Assembly (NCBI RefSeq): GCF_002878395.1
Contig: NC_061119.1
Span: 12,552,367-12,616,366 of the forward strand
DNA: 64,000 bases
Direction of reading: 5' to 3'
Origin: Capsicum annuum
Lineage: Eukaryota > Streptophyta > Magnoliopsida > Solanales > Solanaceae
The position numbers and the translations under genes are program-made. The notes beneath the pieces are model-generated. The model searched no databases and was not told the DNA's origin. It worked only from the letters and a program-made list of their open reading frames with translations. This document shows positions 44,702 through 57,119 of this stretch, one piece after another. Numbering within the stretch: the first letter of the stretch is position 1; every line of letters begins with the position of its first letter.

Positions 44702-46180
44702 ATGTCAAATGTAAGTCCAAGTGGAAAAGACTCTAACCACATCTTGGAGGTCATCACCCACCCCATCAAACAAGTAGCAAAAATGAATGAAAGATTGGGA
44801 GGTCCGGAGGAAAGGTTGCTATGGGAAGAGAGATAAAAAATAAGTTCAAATAGAAGATGGGGAGTAAAGAGGGAATTAATGCAATCCACCACCATTACTC
44901 CAGAGAAGGCTAATGATTTATGTTACCCTCTACCAAATCAAACCCGAAACTTTGAACAGCCTACCTTCCAAACGAACAACACGCTAAATTTTCCAAGGTA
45001 ACCTATACCATATACCTAACTACAACCCTATTATCCACCACAAAAGCATCAATATTTTTTAGAAAACCAAATTCGATACCAAACTCTACTCCAAAACACA
45101 TAAAATACATCTTTACATAGTTCCCACACATCACCCTTACAAATCGCACCGCAAATGTCATACCAAGACTACCAATACCAAAATCTACTCTATGATAAAA
45201 TGAATGATGAGTTTAATAATGATGAATTTTGGGAGAATTGAGGCAGAGGTAGTTATGGAGTACCAAGAGAAGGAGTATGACGTTTGGAATTGAGGTGGGA
45301 CCAAGGCATGGGGGGTCAAGAATACATGAATAGATGAGATAGGATCAAAAATAAAGGAGATAGGGTGGGATATATGTGAGATAGGATGAAAAATAAAGGA
45401 GATAGGTTTGGGGAGAGTAATGATCAAGACATCAAGGTCATACTTCCCAAGTTCAAAGAAAGCAGTGACCCCAATGAATTTTTAGAATGGAAAATTTAAA
45501 GTGAGCGGATCTTTCTCACAAATAATATCTCGAGATGTTGAAGGAAAAATATGCTCTAACATAATTTGAAGGCTATGCATCCCTTGGTGGGAGTCCAAGA
45601 GGGGGGAAAGAGAGAGTCATCACAACTATGAGTTACTTACGTGGCTAGAATTGATTACACTTACGAAGATAAGGTACTTGACCCTGAACTACTACCAAGA
45701 AGTACTCAAGAAGATATATATATATTGAGTCAAGGTTCCACAAGTGTGGAGGAATATTATGATGATTTTGAAAACTTGAAAATAAAGTCTAAACTTAAAG
45801 AAAGTTTAAAATGTACGGTGATTCGATTTGTGGTAAATTTGAGGCATGATATTTTAAGACCTTTAAACCTTAAACACTATGATACTCTTAAAGTGGCCTT
45901 TCATGATGCCTCAAAGGTTAAAGCGGATTTGAAAGAAGAAAGATCCTTTAAGGCCAAGACTTCTTCCGCTTCTACATGGGACAAGAATAATGATAATTGG
46001 AAGGCGACATCTTCTAAAGGGCAATCTAAGAGTGTTGGTCAAGATACTCAAGACAAGCTTGATTACACGTCCAAAGAAAGTGAGAAGCCACAAGGAGGTA
46101 ACTAAATCAAATCTAACTTTCCTCGATCTACCATCCAATGCTTTTGATGTCAAGAAAGGGGGCATATTGCTAGTGAGTGT
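44702..46180 (+). pseudogene. gypsy 2 Gag with CCHC knuckle
   Basis: An ATG at 44702 opens a 44-codon frame ending in a TAA. A Gag core follows at about 45436, with L-P-K-F-K-E and D-P-N-E-F-L-E-W. The longest open part (45641-46105) encodes the retrotransposon-Gag helix region (S-V-E-E-Y-Y-D-D-F-E). The CCHC knuckle is at 46139-46180, but a TGA replaces its third codon. Frames are broken in at least four places. Confidence 0.7.
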
Positions 46181-46409
46181 CCCAATAGAAGGACGATTGT
46201 TGCACTTCAGTATGGGTATAGAATGGAAGATAAAGAAGAGCGTGATAAAAATAGTAAAAAATAGAGAGATAAAAATAAGGAGGAGGGAACTACTTCGGGG
46301 GATGAAGAAGAGAGGTTGGATGAAAAAGTGAATTTTACTTATTTTCTTGAGAAAGAAGACCCTTGCTTGACGATGTGGATAATTGAGGGTGAATACCAAA
46401 CTTTAATGT

Positions 46410-49400
46410 GTTGTGAGGCGGATTATAGAAGCCCTTACCAAAGAAGAACTTGATCAAAAGAAGAATCTATTTCATGCTAAGTGTAAAATCCAAGATAAGG
46501 TGTGTTCTTTGATAATCAATAGTGGGAGGTTCACCAATGTGGTGAGTAGTTATTGTTGGGTTTTAAATTGAGAGGGCGTCATGCTGAAGCCATTAGTTGC
46601 AAATAATTGTGGTGACACTTCAGAAGACACATAAAATAATACTAAAAACTTAATATTATTATATTATTTGGCCAATTGGCCTACATATAAAACTAATATT
46701 GAATAACATAAACCTATGATAGAAATCTCCCCCTATACCAGACACTTTTAATGACTACATTGTGGATGTTATTGTGTTATTGTATGAGAAGGGAGGGTCT
46801 TCTATTTATAGAGTTTCAAAACTTTTTCTCTTAGAAAGAGGTTAGCCAAATGTGAAAAAGTGTCATATTTTTCTATCAAAAAAGGTAAAAGTAATTACGG
46901 TATTACTTTTATTTTCCTTCTAAGAAAAGTAAAACTTAAACTTGGTAAGAAAATTAGGAAAAAAAATCCTTATAAATCTCCCCTTTATGGGTTGATTTTC
47001 TTGACATAATTTGTCCACTTTCTTCACACGATCTTCATATATCGCTGCTGCATACCATGATTAAAAGTTGATATGACCTAAAAATTGAAGCCCAATGCAT
47101 TAAAAGTAAAAACACGAGTTGATATTATTGAAGCCCTGTGTTACAAGTAAACAGGGTTAAAAGTGAAGCCTTATGCATCATGCGTTAAAAATAAATGCAC
47201 GAGTTGAAAGGAGACCAAGCATTGAAAGTAAGCAGGAATTAAAAATTGGAGCCCATAAATATAAGTTGAAAATTGATTTGGTTTTAAAGATGAATTAGTA
47301 GCAGGATTATTGAAAATTTGCTTGAAACTTTTCTCCACATGTAGCTAGACAAATATCTTCATTATCATCAAATTGGTTGCAACTTTGATCTCAATATGTC
47401 CTCAATATGAACCATTGGACCATTGAACTATGGCTCTGATACCACTTGTTGGGTTCGAAATCGAGAGGGCGTCATGCGAAAGCCATTAGTTGCAAACCAT
47501 TGTGGTGACATTTCAGAAGACACATAAAACAATACTAAAAACTTAACATTATTATATTATTTAGCCAATTGACCTACATATAAAACTAATATCGAAAAAC
47601 ATAAACCTATAGGAGAAATTTCCCCCTAAACCAGACTCTTTTAATGACTACATTGTAGATGCTATTGTGTTATTGTATGAGAAGGGAGGGTCTTCTATTT
47701 ATAGAGTTCCAAAACCTTTTTTCTTAGAAAGAGGTTATCCAAATATGAAAAATTTTTATATTTTATTTTTAGGAAAAGTAAAAGTAATTATGGTATTACT
47801 TTTATTTTCCTTCTAAGAAAAGTAAAACTTAAACTTGGTAAGAAAACCAGGACAAAAACCCTAACAGTTCTTTGGTGAAGCGTATTAAAATACCAACAAG
47901 AAAGCATTCCAAACCTTACAAATTACAATGGCTCAATGAAGGTGGTGAGATAAAAGTCATTAAGCAAGAAAGTACCTGATTTAGTGTGGGCAAGTATAAC
48001 GAGGAGTTGATTTGTGATGTTGTGCCTATGTTGGCTTGTCATGTCTTGTTGGGAAAATTATGGAAATTTGATAGAGATGTTGTACACCATGGGAGAAGAA
48101 ATTTGTGCTCGCACCTTTCACTCCCTACCAAGTGAGTGAGGACTATAGGGCCATAAAAGAGTTTCATGAAAGGATAAGGGTACAAAAGACGAAGGGAGAA
48201 GGTTCAAGTTCTACCATTGTAACAATGGAAGGAGGTGACTTAGATAAGAACAAAAAGAACATATGTATGATATCCAAGCCAAGAAAATATCTCAAGGGTG
48301 TAGATGAGGAATGCTTTCTAGTGTCCCTTATTAACACCAAACTTTTGCTACATGCTAACCAAGATGCTAGCACTTTGCCAAGTATTGTTTCTTCTCTTTT
48401 ACAGGACTATGTTAATATATTTTCGAAGGAGATGCCCAAAGGATTACCAACCCTGTAGGGGATTGACCACCAAATTAATTTCATATCGAGCTTATAAATT
48501 CCCAATCATTTGGTCTATAGGAGCAATTTAGAAGAGACCAAAAAACTACAAAGGCAAGTAGAAGAGCTTCTTTAAAAGGGTATGATCAAAGAAAGTCTAA
48601 GTCCATACCGATAATTCTTGTTCCTAAACAGAATGGCACTTGGGGAATATGCATTGATTGTAGAGCCATGAATAAGATTACTGTCAAGTGTAGGCATCCA
48701 ATTCTTGGACTTGATGACATGTTGGATGAATTGTTTGGCTTAAGTATATTCTCAAATATTGGCCTTCTAAGTTGGTACCATCAAATTTGCATGAAATCAG
48801 GTGATGAGTGAAAAATGACTTTCAAAATAAAGTTTGGGTTGTATGAGTGACTTGCGACGCCATTTGGGTTGACCAATGCTCTAAGTACTTTCATGATGTT
48901 GATGAACCATGTTCCCAAGTTGTTCGTCAACAAGTTCATGGTAGTTTATTTTGATGACATACTTGTGTATAGTAAGACCATTGAGAAATATGTGACCTAT
49001 TTAAAATAAGTGTTTGACGTCTTGATACAAGAGAGACTTTTTGCTACTCTTGAAAGTGTTCATTTTGTGTTGAGAAAGTTTTCTTGGGTTTTGTGGTAAG
49101 TTCAAATGATATAGAGGTTGATGAAGAAAAGGTGGAATCCATCAAATCTTTGCCAACTCCAACCAATCCAAACGAGGTAAGAAGTTTTCATGGTTTAGCA
49201 AGATTTTACCGGTGATATGTGAAAGGTTTTAGTTCAATTACTTATTCCTTAACAAAATTGATAATAAAGGATGTACCTTTTGTATGGGGTGACGAACCAG
49301 ATAATCTTTTCAAGCCTTGAAATTCATGTTAAGTTCCTCACCTTTACTCCAACTACCCAACTTTGACAAAGATTTTGAAATTGAGTATGATGCTTTGGGT

Positions 49401-50200
49401 GTTGGTATATATGGTGTGTTAATGCAAGAAGGAAATCCAATAGCTTACTTTAGTAAAAAACTAAAGGGATCTACTATTAGATACTCAACTTATGACAAGG
49501 AGTTATATGCACTGGTAGGGGTGTTGCCTCATTGGTAACACTACCTATGGCACAAGAAATTCATAATAAGGATGAGTCATCTTAAGGACAATCTAAGTTT
49601 GTGGTAGTGGATAAGTTTTCCAAAATAACTCATTTCATTCCATGCCATATGTGTGATGATGCATCTTTGTTTGTCATTAATGTGCTTAACTTGTATGGGG
49701 TCCCTCAAACTATTGTGAGTGATAGAGATACCAAGTTTCTTAGTCATTTTTTGAAAAGTTAATAGGGTACACTTGGTACCAAAGTTATGTTCTCTACTTT
49801 TTGCCAACTCTAAATGGATGGGCAAACCAAAGTAGCCAACCAAACTCTTAGAAGCATGTTTAGGTGTATGACTCAGGGAACCCCAACTTTTTAGAAAGAC
49901 CGTTTACCCTTGACTGAGTTTGCATATAATAGGTTTTTTTACTCATCCATTGGATATCCCTATTTGAAGCATGTTATGGATTTAAGCCTTTGTTTCTATT
50001 AACCACGACTTCTTTGTCTAGCCATGTTGTTGTGAGTTTAAATGCCAAGCAAAGATCAAGAGAGATGATAAATATCCATTCCAGGGTTGAAGAGGCCATT
50101 GACAGAAATAATTTACAAGTGACGAATCGGAAGAATCATGGTAGAAAGGAGGTAATCTTCAATATGAAAGATTAGTTGTGGGTCCACTTTTGTAAAGAAA
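46410..50200 (+). pseudogene. gypsy 2 pol: protease, RT, RNase H, integrase core
   Basis: The protease motif reads L-I-I-N-S-G-R, where D-S-G is expected, and is cut by the TRIM at 46554. RT resumes after 47867, with I-L-V-P-K-Q-N-G-T-W-G near 48615 and Y-F-D-D at 48947-48958. RNase H (49317-49538) has Y-D-A-L-G-V-G and Y-S-T-Y-D-K-E-L. The integrase core (V-V-V-D-K-F-S-K near 49600, I-V-S-D-R-D near 49715) follows almost at once. The end of RNase H and the integrase zinc finger are therefore deleted. Many stops occur. Confidence 0.75.
46554..47866 (-). mobile_element. TRIM-like LTR element inside gypsy 2
   Basis: Two LTRs of about 420 bp (47447-47866 and 46554-46974) flank only 472 bp of non-coding sequence. 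The orientation is minus: the tRNA-Met primer site TGGTATCAGAGCCA lies on the minus strand at 47431-47444, next to the 5' LTR, and a purine tract (aaaggggaga) lies before the 3' LTR. Flanks are GTTAT (46549) and GTTCT (47867), four of five matching. With no coding capacity it must have been mobilised in trans. Confidence 0.85.
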
Positions 50201-51040
50201 GGTTCCTACATGTTTGAAAGAGAAAGATAAGTCCAAGGAAAGATGGGCCTTTCAAAGTGCTTAAGTGAATCAATGATAATGTCTACATGATTGACTTGCC
50301 AATCGAGTATTATGTTCATAATGTTTTCAATGTTAGTGATTTTTCTCCTTGTGTTGTAGGTAGACATTTAGGTCGAGGACGAATCCTTTTTCAAGAAGGG
50401 GAGCGTAATACTAGCATAGATCCTTAAAAATCATTCACTCGTAGTATAACAAAAGAGCTTCAAGATCTTCAAACCATATTGCGAGGAAAGAGGCTTTAAA
50501 GGAACTCGAAGGGTATCAAAGAAAAAAATTCAATGTATGGAAGGTGAATCGATGTGAAGAAAGAAAAGAGAAGGGGTTAAATGTGTAAATAGCCACTTCT
50601 TAAATTCAAAGATTCATAAAAGAGAAGAGAGCTAAACAAAATCCTTGTTTCATTAAGGGAATATTTGTAAAAATAAATTATTATTTTATTTTCTTAGTAT
50701 AAATAGGACATTTTCTTATTTTGCATGAGAGTTTTTGATGAATATTGATTGAAATTTATGGTTTCTTCTTAGTGAATAGTTAGTGAGTAATTAGTGAGTA
50801 CTTAGTCTTGGTGAACTCTCAAAATTGTTAGTGAACTTATTTGCTTGATTAATCGAAGGTTATATATGTGTGGTTAATTTGATTTTTCTTTGATTTATCG
50901 AGTAGGATTGATTTTAAGTTGTTAAAATCAATTGGGAGGTGAGAGTTTTAGCTCATTGTTGCCCATAATTTTAATAGCTTGAGTATTAACCCACATATCA
51001 TTTTCTTTCTTATTTTCCTTCTTATCTTTGATCCTTATCA

Positions 51041-51745
51041 CATGGTTATTAGGTTGGACATGGTAAAAGCATATGACAGAATGTCTTAAAATTTTTGTTG
51101 GTTGTTATGAAGAAATTTGACTTCTCTGACAATTGGCATAATCTTATTGGCAATCTACTTACTTGTATCTAGTATTTATCATTCTGGTTGGTACCAGTTA
51201 AAAGTCATAAGTTGGTAGCATCCAATTATTAACTTTTAACTTACTTTTGTACTTTTTAAAAACATATTTTTAAAATTACTTTTGTCTTTCCCAAATTCCT
51301 CCGTGTAAATAATAGTAATGCTCATTTAGTACTTTCATCATGGACTCTATAGGTCCCATCATTAATCATCTTTTTTATACTGATGATATTGTTATTTTCT
51401 ATAGAGGCAAATTGATTCTTTAGGGACCTCAGAAAGGAACAAATACCATTGGGCTACTTCGGTCAAACTTTGCTTGTTAAAGGATAGTGGAGGAACAGGT
51501 ATCATAAAAATAGAGGATGTTTCTGAAACTCATATATGTAAAAGATGGTGGAGGTTCAGGACTCAACCCTCTATCTCATCCAGTTTCCTTTGGAACAAAT
51601 ACTATAAAAAAATTCATTGTACTACTAAAGTTTCGGTATCTAATGACTCTCACACATGAAAGAGTCTGAAGTATCCAGACTATCGATTCTAGCTTCTGGT
51701 GGGGCGACTGGACAGATAAATGTTGACACCTAACTTTTACCCTCC
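51041..51745 (+). pseudogene. LINE reverse transcriptase fragment
   Basis: The + strand translation has V-I-R-L-D-M-V-K-A-Y-D-R-M-S, then a stop, then later L-F-Y-T-D-D-I-V-I-F near 51370. This is the L1-type catalytic region, with T-D-D where A-D-D is more usual. Decayed sequence continues to F-W-W-G-D-W near 51695. A large internal deletion separates the two palm motifs. It is the right half of the LINE into which gypsy 2 inserted. Confidence 0.65.
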
Positions 51746-51808
51746 ACGACTAAGTTTAACCCTGAGTTTCTTTGATTTTAAATAAAATTACAATACTTAT
51801 TTTATCTG

Positions 51809-54271
51809 TGTAAGACCCCGCAAAATCCTAAGCTCAACTCAGTCTTTTAAGCTTGCTAAGGGGTCCAAAACTTAAAAAATTCAAGCTAAGTATTCAGACT
51901 TAGTATTATTTTAGCCTTCGTAAGTTGGCAACTCTATTTCATGACTCTTATGACCTTAAATTATCAATATTTAGGTTGATTCATGATAAGGAATATCTGT
52001 AGGTGTTTCCGGAAGAGTTTCGTATTTTTTGGACCTCGTTTGAACCACGTTTGGAAATTCAAAATAGTTCATCGATGCGATCTCAGCGTGGTGCATCGGC
52101 CATCGTGTCGATCAATATTTTCCTTAGCTTCCAATGGAAATTTCCAGTGAACCAATGCGGACTCGATGCGGCGCATTGGCTATCACACCGATGCCAATGA
52201 TGTGGTGCGTCGATCTGCACGTCGACAGTTTAGTTTATAGTAATTACAAAACAGCATCCTTAGGAGTATTTGGGTCTTTTCCCACGTCCTTCAGCCTCCA
52301 AAAACATGAAATTTAGCCTTCTTTTTGCAACATACACTTATTATTTCACAAATTGCTCAAGAATAAAATCCTAGGTGATTGAATTTTAAATTCAAGGCTC
52401 AAGGTTTCCACCATTATTCTTCAGGAATTTAGCAACCAAGGTATATCAAGTGTTTATCCAAGGGTTCCTTCCACCCTTGGAGTCCAAGAAACTCTTTTAA
52501 ACTTCAAGTAGATTGATTTTATGCTTTCCATGATTTGGATTCAAGTGTATCCATGATTATAATGTTGATTGTATTTTTATTCCATGATTAAGTGCAGGAT
52601 TTATGTAAAAACAATTATAATGTATGTAGTATCACGGGAATTCATATTAAAGCCTTGAAATTGTGATGTTCATGTGTTGATTAGTACTATGTGCATATAC
52701 AATGCCTTTCAAGTCTTTGATGAGTTGTTCATGAGAATTGAATAATGAAATTATATTATGTTAGCATGTATTCAAGTTCATGTCATGCAAGTGTTTGCTA
52801 GAATGTCCCAATAAATGAATGATGATCACGTAGTTATTTATCATGTTTTAAGATTGTGGCATGTCTTATAATTTATGCTATCGAGTCTCGGGGGTATTTA
52901 ATACTCGACAATTTAGCTGATTACCTAGAGCCATGGTTAGTCTTAGGATAGTATTAGTCATGTCACAATCAGTAGTACTCTTAGTCAATTACAGAACTCA
53001 GGAAAAACTCAATAGACTCAGTATCAGTCCAGTCCACTACAGTATTCAGTTCAGACCTCAATAAATTTAGTCAGCTAACAAAATTCAGTAGTATTTCGTC
53101 AGTCAATGGAACTCAGTAAACTCAGTTCAGTTCAGTTCAGTTAGACAGTATAATCACTAACAGTTCAGTCAAGCCTAGTATGAACTAGAAATCAGTTCAG
53201 TGTCTATTCAGATAGGAGTAGGATTCAGCACTGAGTTAACCCAAGGATGGTGGCATTCCTGCAAAGGTTTGACCCTTAGTAGCAATCCCTGCATTACAAA
53301 ACTACATAGCCAGCATAGGTTGAGATATCTTCCTACCAGACTAGGGTTGATACATCTCATATGTGTTTTCTGCCAGCGAGGGTTTTCGAAAGATCTTCCT
53401 ATCAGAGAGGGTTAACTCACAGTTGTCTTTACCCATGACACAGTACTGATATCCTTCCAATTGGGGTTACAGGTTGGACCCCAATCTATTTAGAAAGGGG
53501 TATGTAGGTTAAATGATTACCTCCCACAGTCTCAGTTTCATTTCCAATCTCAGAATAGAACTTAGTTTAATTCTACAAATTTAGAATTGTCAGATACAAT
53601 TACTCAGTTATCACCTGCACAGTATCAGTAAACTCAGATATTAGTAAATCAGTAATTCAAAACTCAGTATCCAGTGTTATCACGACCTCAGATTATAGTA
53701 TACGTATTTATGCATTTATTCCTATTCAGCCATATTCATGTCATTCATTCAGTACTGTTCATGCATATGAACCCATGCATTTCAGCCTACTTCACTTTAC
53801 ATACCAGTACATTCAAAGTACTGACACATACCTTTCTTTTATGCTATGATATTTTATATCATAGGTTCAAATGCTCGGGCTCCCAATCATACTTAGTAGT
53901 TCAGATATTCAGCTGACAGAGTTAGTGGTGAGTCCTCTTAGTTCGAGGACATGATGATTATTTTTGTAGTTAAGCTTATTTCAAGGGTTTGGAGTTAGTT
54001 GGGGACTGTCCCATCATCTACATATTTCAGACAGTTTAGAGGCTTTTTTAGACTAGAATATTTTTCAGACAGATGTTTCAGTTTTGGTATTGTTATACCG
54101 TATTTAGTTTTATTACAGTATTGAACCTTATGACATATTTTTTGCCTAATTTTTGCATACTACAATATTATTATGTAGTTATTGCAGTAGGTACCAGTCA
54201 TGGGTTAGCTTGTGGTCCTTCGAGATTATGAGCACCGTGTAGCGTCCGGAGCATAGACTCGGGGTGTTACA
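51809..54271 (+). repeat. 5' LTR of gypsy 1
   Basis: The 2463-bp repeat ends ...gcaccgtgtagcgtccgg...ggggtgttaca. Near 53110-53160 it contains a cagtt pentamer run. It is collinear with the 3' LTR. Confidence 0.92.
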
Positions 54272-54522
54272 AACTTGGTATCAGAGCCTAAGGTTCAATA
54301 GAGTCCTAGAAAGTCTGAAAGCCGCATCTAGTAGAATCTTGCCCATGGGTGTGTAGCGCGCTAAACTTATGGACAGGAGGCTGTAAGGTATTTTAGGAAA
54401 AGTTTCCCTTCTTTCAGTATTTATGTCGTGTGAGTGAGCATGAGATCCAGTTAAACTCCCTGTCTAATCTACATTTTTTTTTCATTTACAGAATATTCCT
54501 CCAAAGAGAACTAAGGGAAGAT

Positions 54523-55560
54523 GAACGGGAAACCAGCCGAAACCCCAGCCCGTCTAGCCAGATCCTCTAGATGAACACGACTTTCACGCTGAATTCAGAG
54601 CAGCTTTCACCACCCTTGCTCATTTTGTGGCATCCCATAATAAATGCCCATCTGCTATTTCGACCAACCTAGTGGCCATACTGCTGCAGCCAGGATTCGG
54701 GATTTCACTCAAATAAACCCTCCATCTTTTACTGGGTCTAAGTCAAATGAGGACCCTCGGGAGTTTCTTGATCAGGTGTAAAAAGTTACAGATATTATGG
54801 GGGTGACTGCTGTTGAGAGCGCTGAGTTGGCTACATATCAATTACAGGATGTGGCACACTCATGTTTTAAACAGTGGAAAGCAGAAGGGGCCACAGATGT
54901 AGGGCACATAGAATAGGAGGAGTTTGCTGTTGCTTTTTTGGATAGGTTCTTCCTGCTAGAGTTGAGGGAAGCAAAGATTTTAGAGTTTATAAATCTAAAG
55001 TAGGGAAACATAACGGTACAAGAGTATTCTCTTAAGTTTACTCAATTAGCCAGATACGCGTCTCATGTGGTAGCAGATAGCAAATCTAAGATGAGTAAGT
55101 TTGTGTCTGGCGTGTCTAATAGTGTGGTCAAAGAGTATAGGACCACAATGTTAATTAAGGAGATGGACATATCCAGGCTCATGGTCTAAGCTTAGCTGAT
55201 AAAGAAGGCTAAGAATAGGGAGAAGGAGAGGGAGAATAAGAAAGCAAGAACGGGTAGTTTCAACTTCACTCAGCCTAAGTCAGAGGGTAGGAATCGTTCT
55301 CAGTTCCGCCCAAAATCCTCAATTCCAGCTCCGTCCTCAGCTAGTTCTCCTGTGCCAAAATTTAGAGATGGCAACAAAGATAGGACGTCAGGCCCTAAAC
55401 CCCAGGGTAGTGTTAGCAGTACCCGAACCAATCCCCTTTGTCAGAAATATGGCAGAAACTACCAGGGTATCTACAAAGCTGGCAGTGATGTGTGTTTCGA
55501 ATCTGGCAAGCTAGGCCACAGGGTCAGACAGTGTCCTTAGGTGGGTTCTCAGAGTCAGAA
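54523..55560 (+). pseudogene. gypsy 1 Gag
   Basis: A Gag core is recognisable from P-P-S-F-T-G-S-K..D-P-R-E-F-L-D near 54720 to F-K-Q-W-K, F-L-D-R-F-F and V-Q-E-Y-S-L-K-F near 55025. The knuckle near 55495 reads C-F-E-S-G-K-L-G-H-R-V-R-Q-C, with serine in place of the second cysteine. At least five in-frame stops occur, several as TAG or TGA where Q, R or W codons are usual. Confidence 0.75.
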
Positions 55561-55699
55561 TAATCATCCCCCAGCTTAGTTCGATCACCTGAGTCAGCAA
55601 GGTGCCACATCCAGTGCCAGCGCCCAAACAGACTGTATGCACTTCAGTCTCGACAGGATCAGGAGAGTTCTCCTGATGTGGTTATTGGTACGTTACAAT

Positions 55700-57010
55700 T
55701 TTATCATTTATATGTTTATTCTTTGCTAGACCTAAGAACTTTTTTGTCCCTTGTTACTCCTTATATAGCTGTTGACTTCGGAGTCAGTCCCTAAATCCTA
55801 GCAGAGCCTTTCTCAGTCTCTACCCCAATGGGTAAATCTATCATAGCCCGGTGGGTATACAGGAATTATCCGATTATGATGTCTCAGAAAGTCACTTTAG
55901 CAGACTTAGTCAAATTAAAGATGACTGATGTTATTTTCAGTATGGATTGGCTTTATTCCTACTATGCCTCAGTTGACTGCAGAAATAAAATTGTCTAGTT
56001 TTAGTTTTTGAATAAAAACATCCTTGAGTGGAGGGGTAGTACTTCAACACTTAGGGGTCAACTTATTTCTTACCTAAGGGCAAGAAAAATGATATCTATT
56101 GGATGTGTCTACCATCTCGTTCGAGTCCAGGACTTTAGTTCAAAAACCCCTACTCTTGAATCAGTGTCAGTAGCATGTGAATTCCCAGATGTGTTTCCTA
56201 AAGATCTTCCTGGAGTTCCTCCCAAAAGGGAAATCGACTTCGAAATATACCTTCTTCTAGATACTCAGCCCATATCTATTCCACCATACAGAATGGCTTC
56301 AACAGAACTCAGAAAATTAAAAGAACAGTTAAAGGATCTCCTAGATAAGGGATTCATTAGACCCAGTGTGTCCCCATGGGGTGCCCTAATTTTATTCGTA
56401 CGTAAGAAAGATATTTGTCTCAGAATGTGTACTAATTACCATCAGCTAAATAAAATCATGATCAAGAATAAGTATCCACTTTCCAGAATCGATGAGTTAT
56501 TTGACCAACTTTAGGGTGCTAGTTACTTTTCTAAGATAGACCTCAGATCAGGCTATCATTAGCTTAGTGTCAGAGAATGTGACATTTTAAAAACAACCTT
56601 CAGAACTCGTATGGTCACTTCAAATTCTTAGTCATGTCCTTTGGTGTTACCAATGCTCCAGCAGCTTTCATAGACTTGATGAATCATGTGTTCAAGCAGT
56701 ACTTGGACATGTTCGTCATAGTCTTTATAAATGATATTCTTGTCTACTCCCGCAGTAAGCATGAACATGCAGACCACTTCAAAATAGTATTGCAGACTCT
56801 AAAAAATCATCATCTATTCGCCAAATTCAGTATGTGTGAATTTTGGCTAAGGTCAGTAGCCTTTCTTGGCCATATCATTTCCGATGATGGCATTAGAGTT
56901 GATCCCCAAAAGATTGAAGCAGTAAGAATTGGCGTAGACCCATCTCTCTATCAGATACCAGGATTTTTCTTGGGCTTGGCTGGCTATTACCGATGGTTTG
57001 TTGGGTGATT
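55700..57010 (+). pseudogene. gypsy 1 protease and reverse transcriptase
   Basis: The protease site near 55725 reads L-L-D-L-R-T, so the D-S/T-G motif is lost. RT spans about 56170-57010: D-L-P-G-V-P-P, I-P-P-Y-R-M, then a TAG at 56512 in L-F-D-Q-L-stop-G-A-S-Y-F. After a frame change the catalytic site at 56724-56735 reads F-I-N-D where F-I-D-D is expected. It ends with F-L-G-L-A-G-Y-Y-R. Confidence 0.8.
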
Positions 57011-57119
57011 TTCATCTATTGCATCCCCTATGTCCAGATTGACTCAGAAGAAAGTCAAATTCTAGTGGTCAGATTCTTTTGAAAAGAGTTTTCAGGAGTT
57101 GAAGACTCAACTCACTAAA

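Larger units (their letters stand above)
42683..51040 (+). mobile_element. Ty3/gypsy element 2, decayed, carrying a TRIM-like element
   Basis: LTRs are at 42683-43319 and 50406-51040 (about 636 bp each). They share gcatggatcc / gcatagatcc near the start and ttcttagtgag..tagttagtgagtaatt later, and both end in atca. The terminal TG is degraded in both. Flanking pentamers CCTGG (42678) and CATGG (51041) match at four of five bases. The primer site after the 5' LTR (tgatatcagagtt) resembles tRNA-Met types. A polypurine stretch (aagaaggggagcg) precedes the 3' LTR. Gag, protease, RT, RNase H and integrase remnants are in gypsy order. Confidence 0.85.

Noticed and set aside
45911..46399. 162-residue minus-strand open frame
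   Set aside because: It is antisense to the gypsy 2 Gag region, including its CCHC knuckle.
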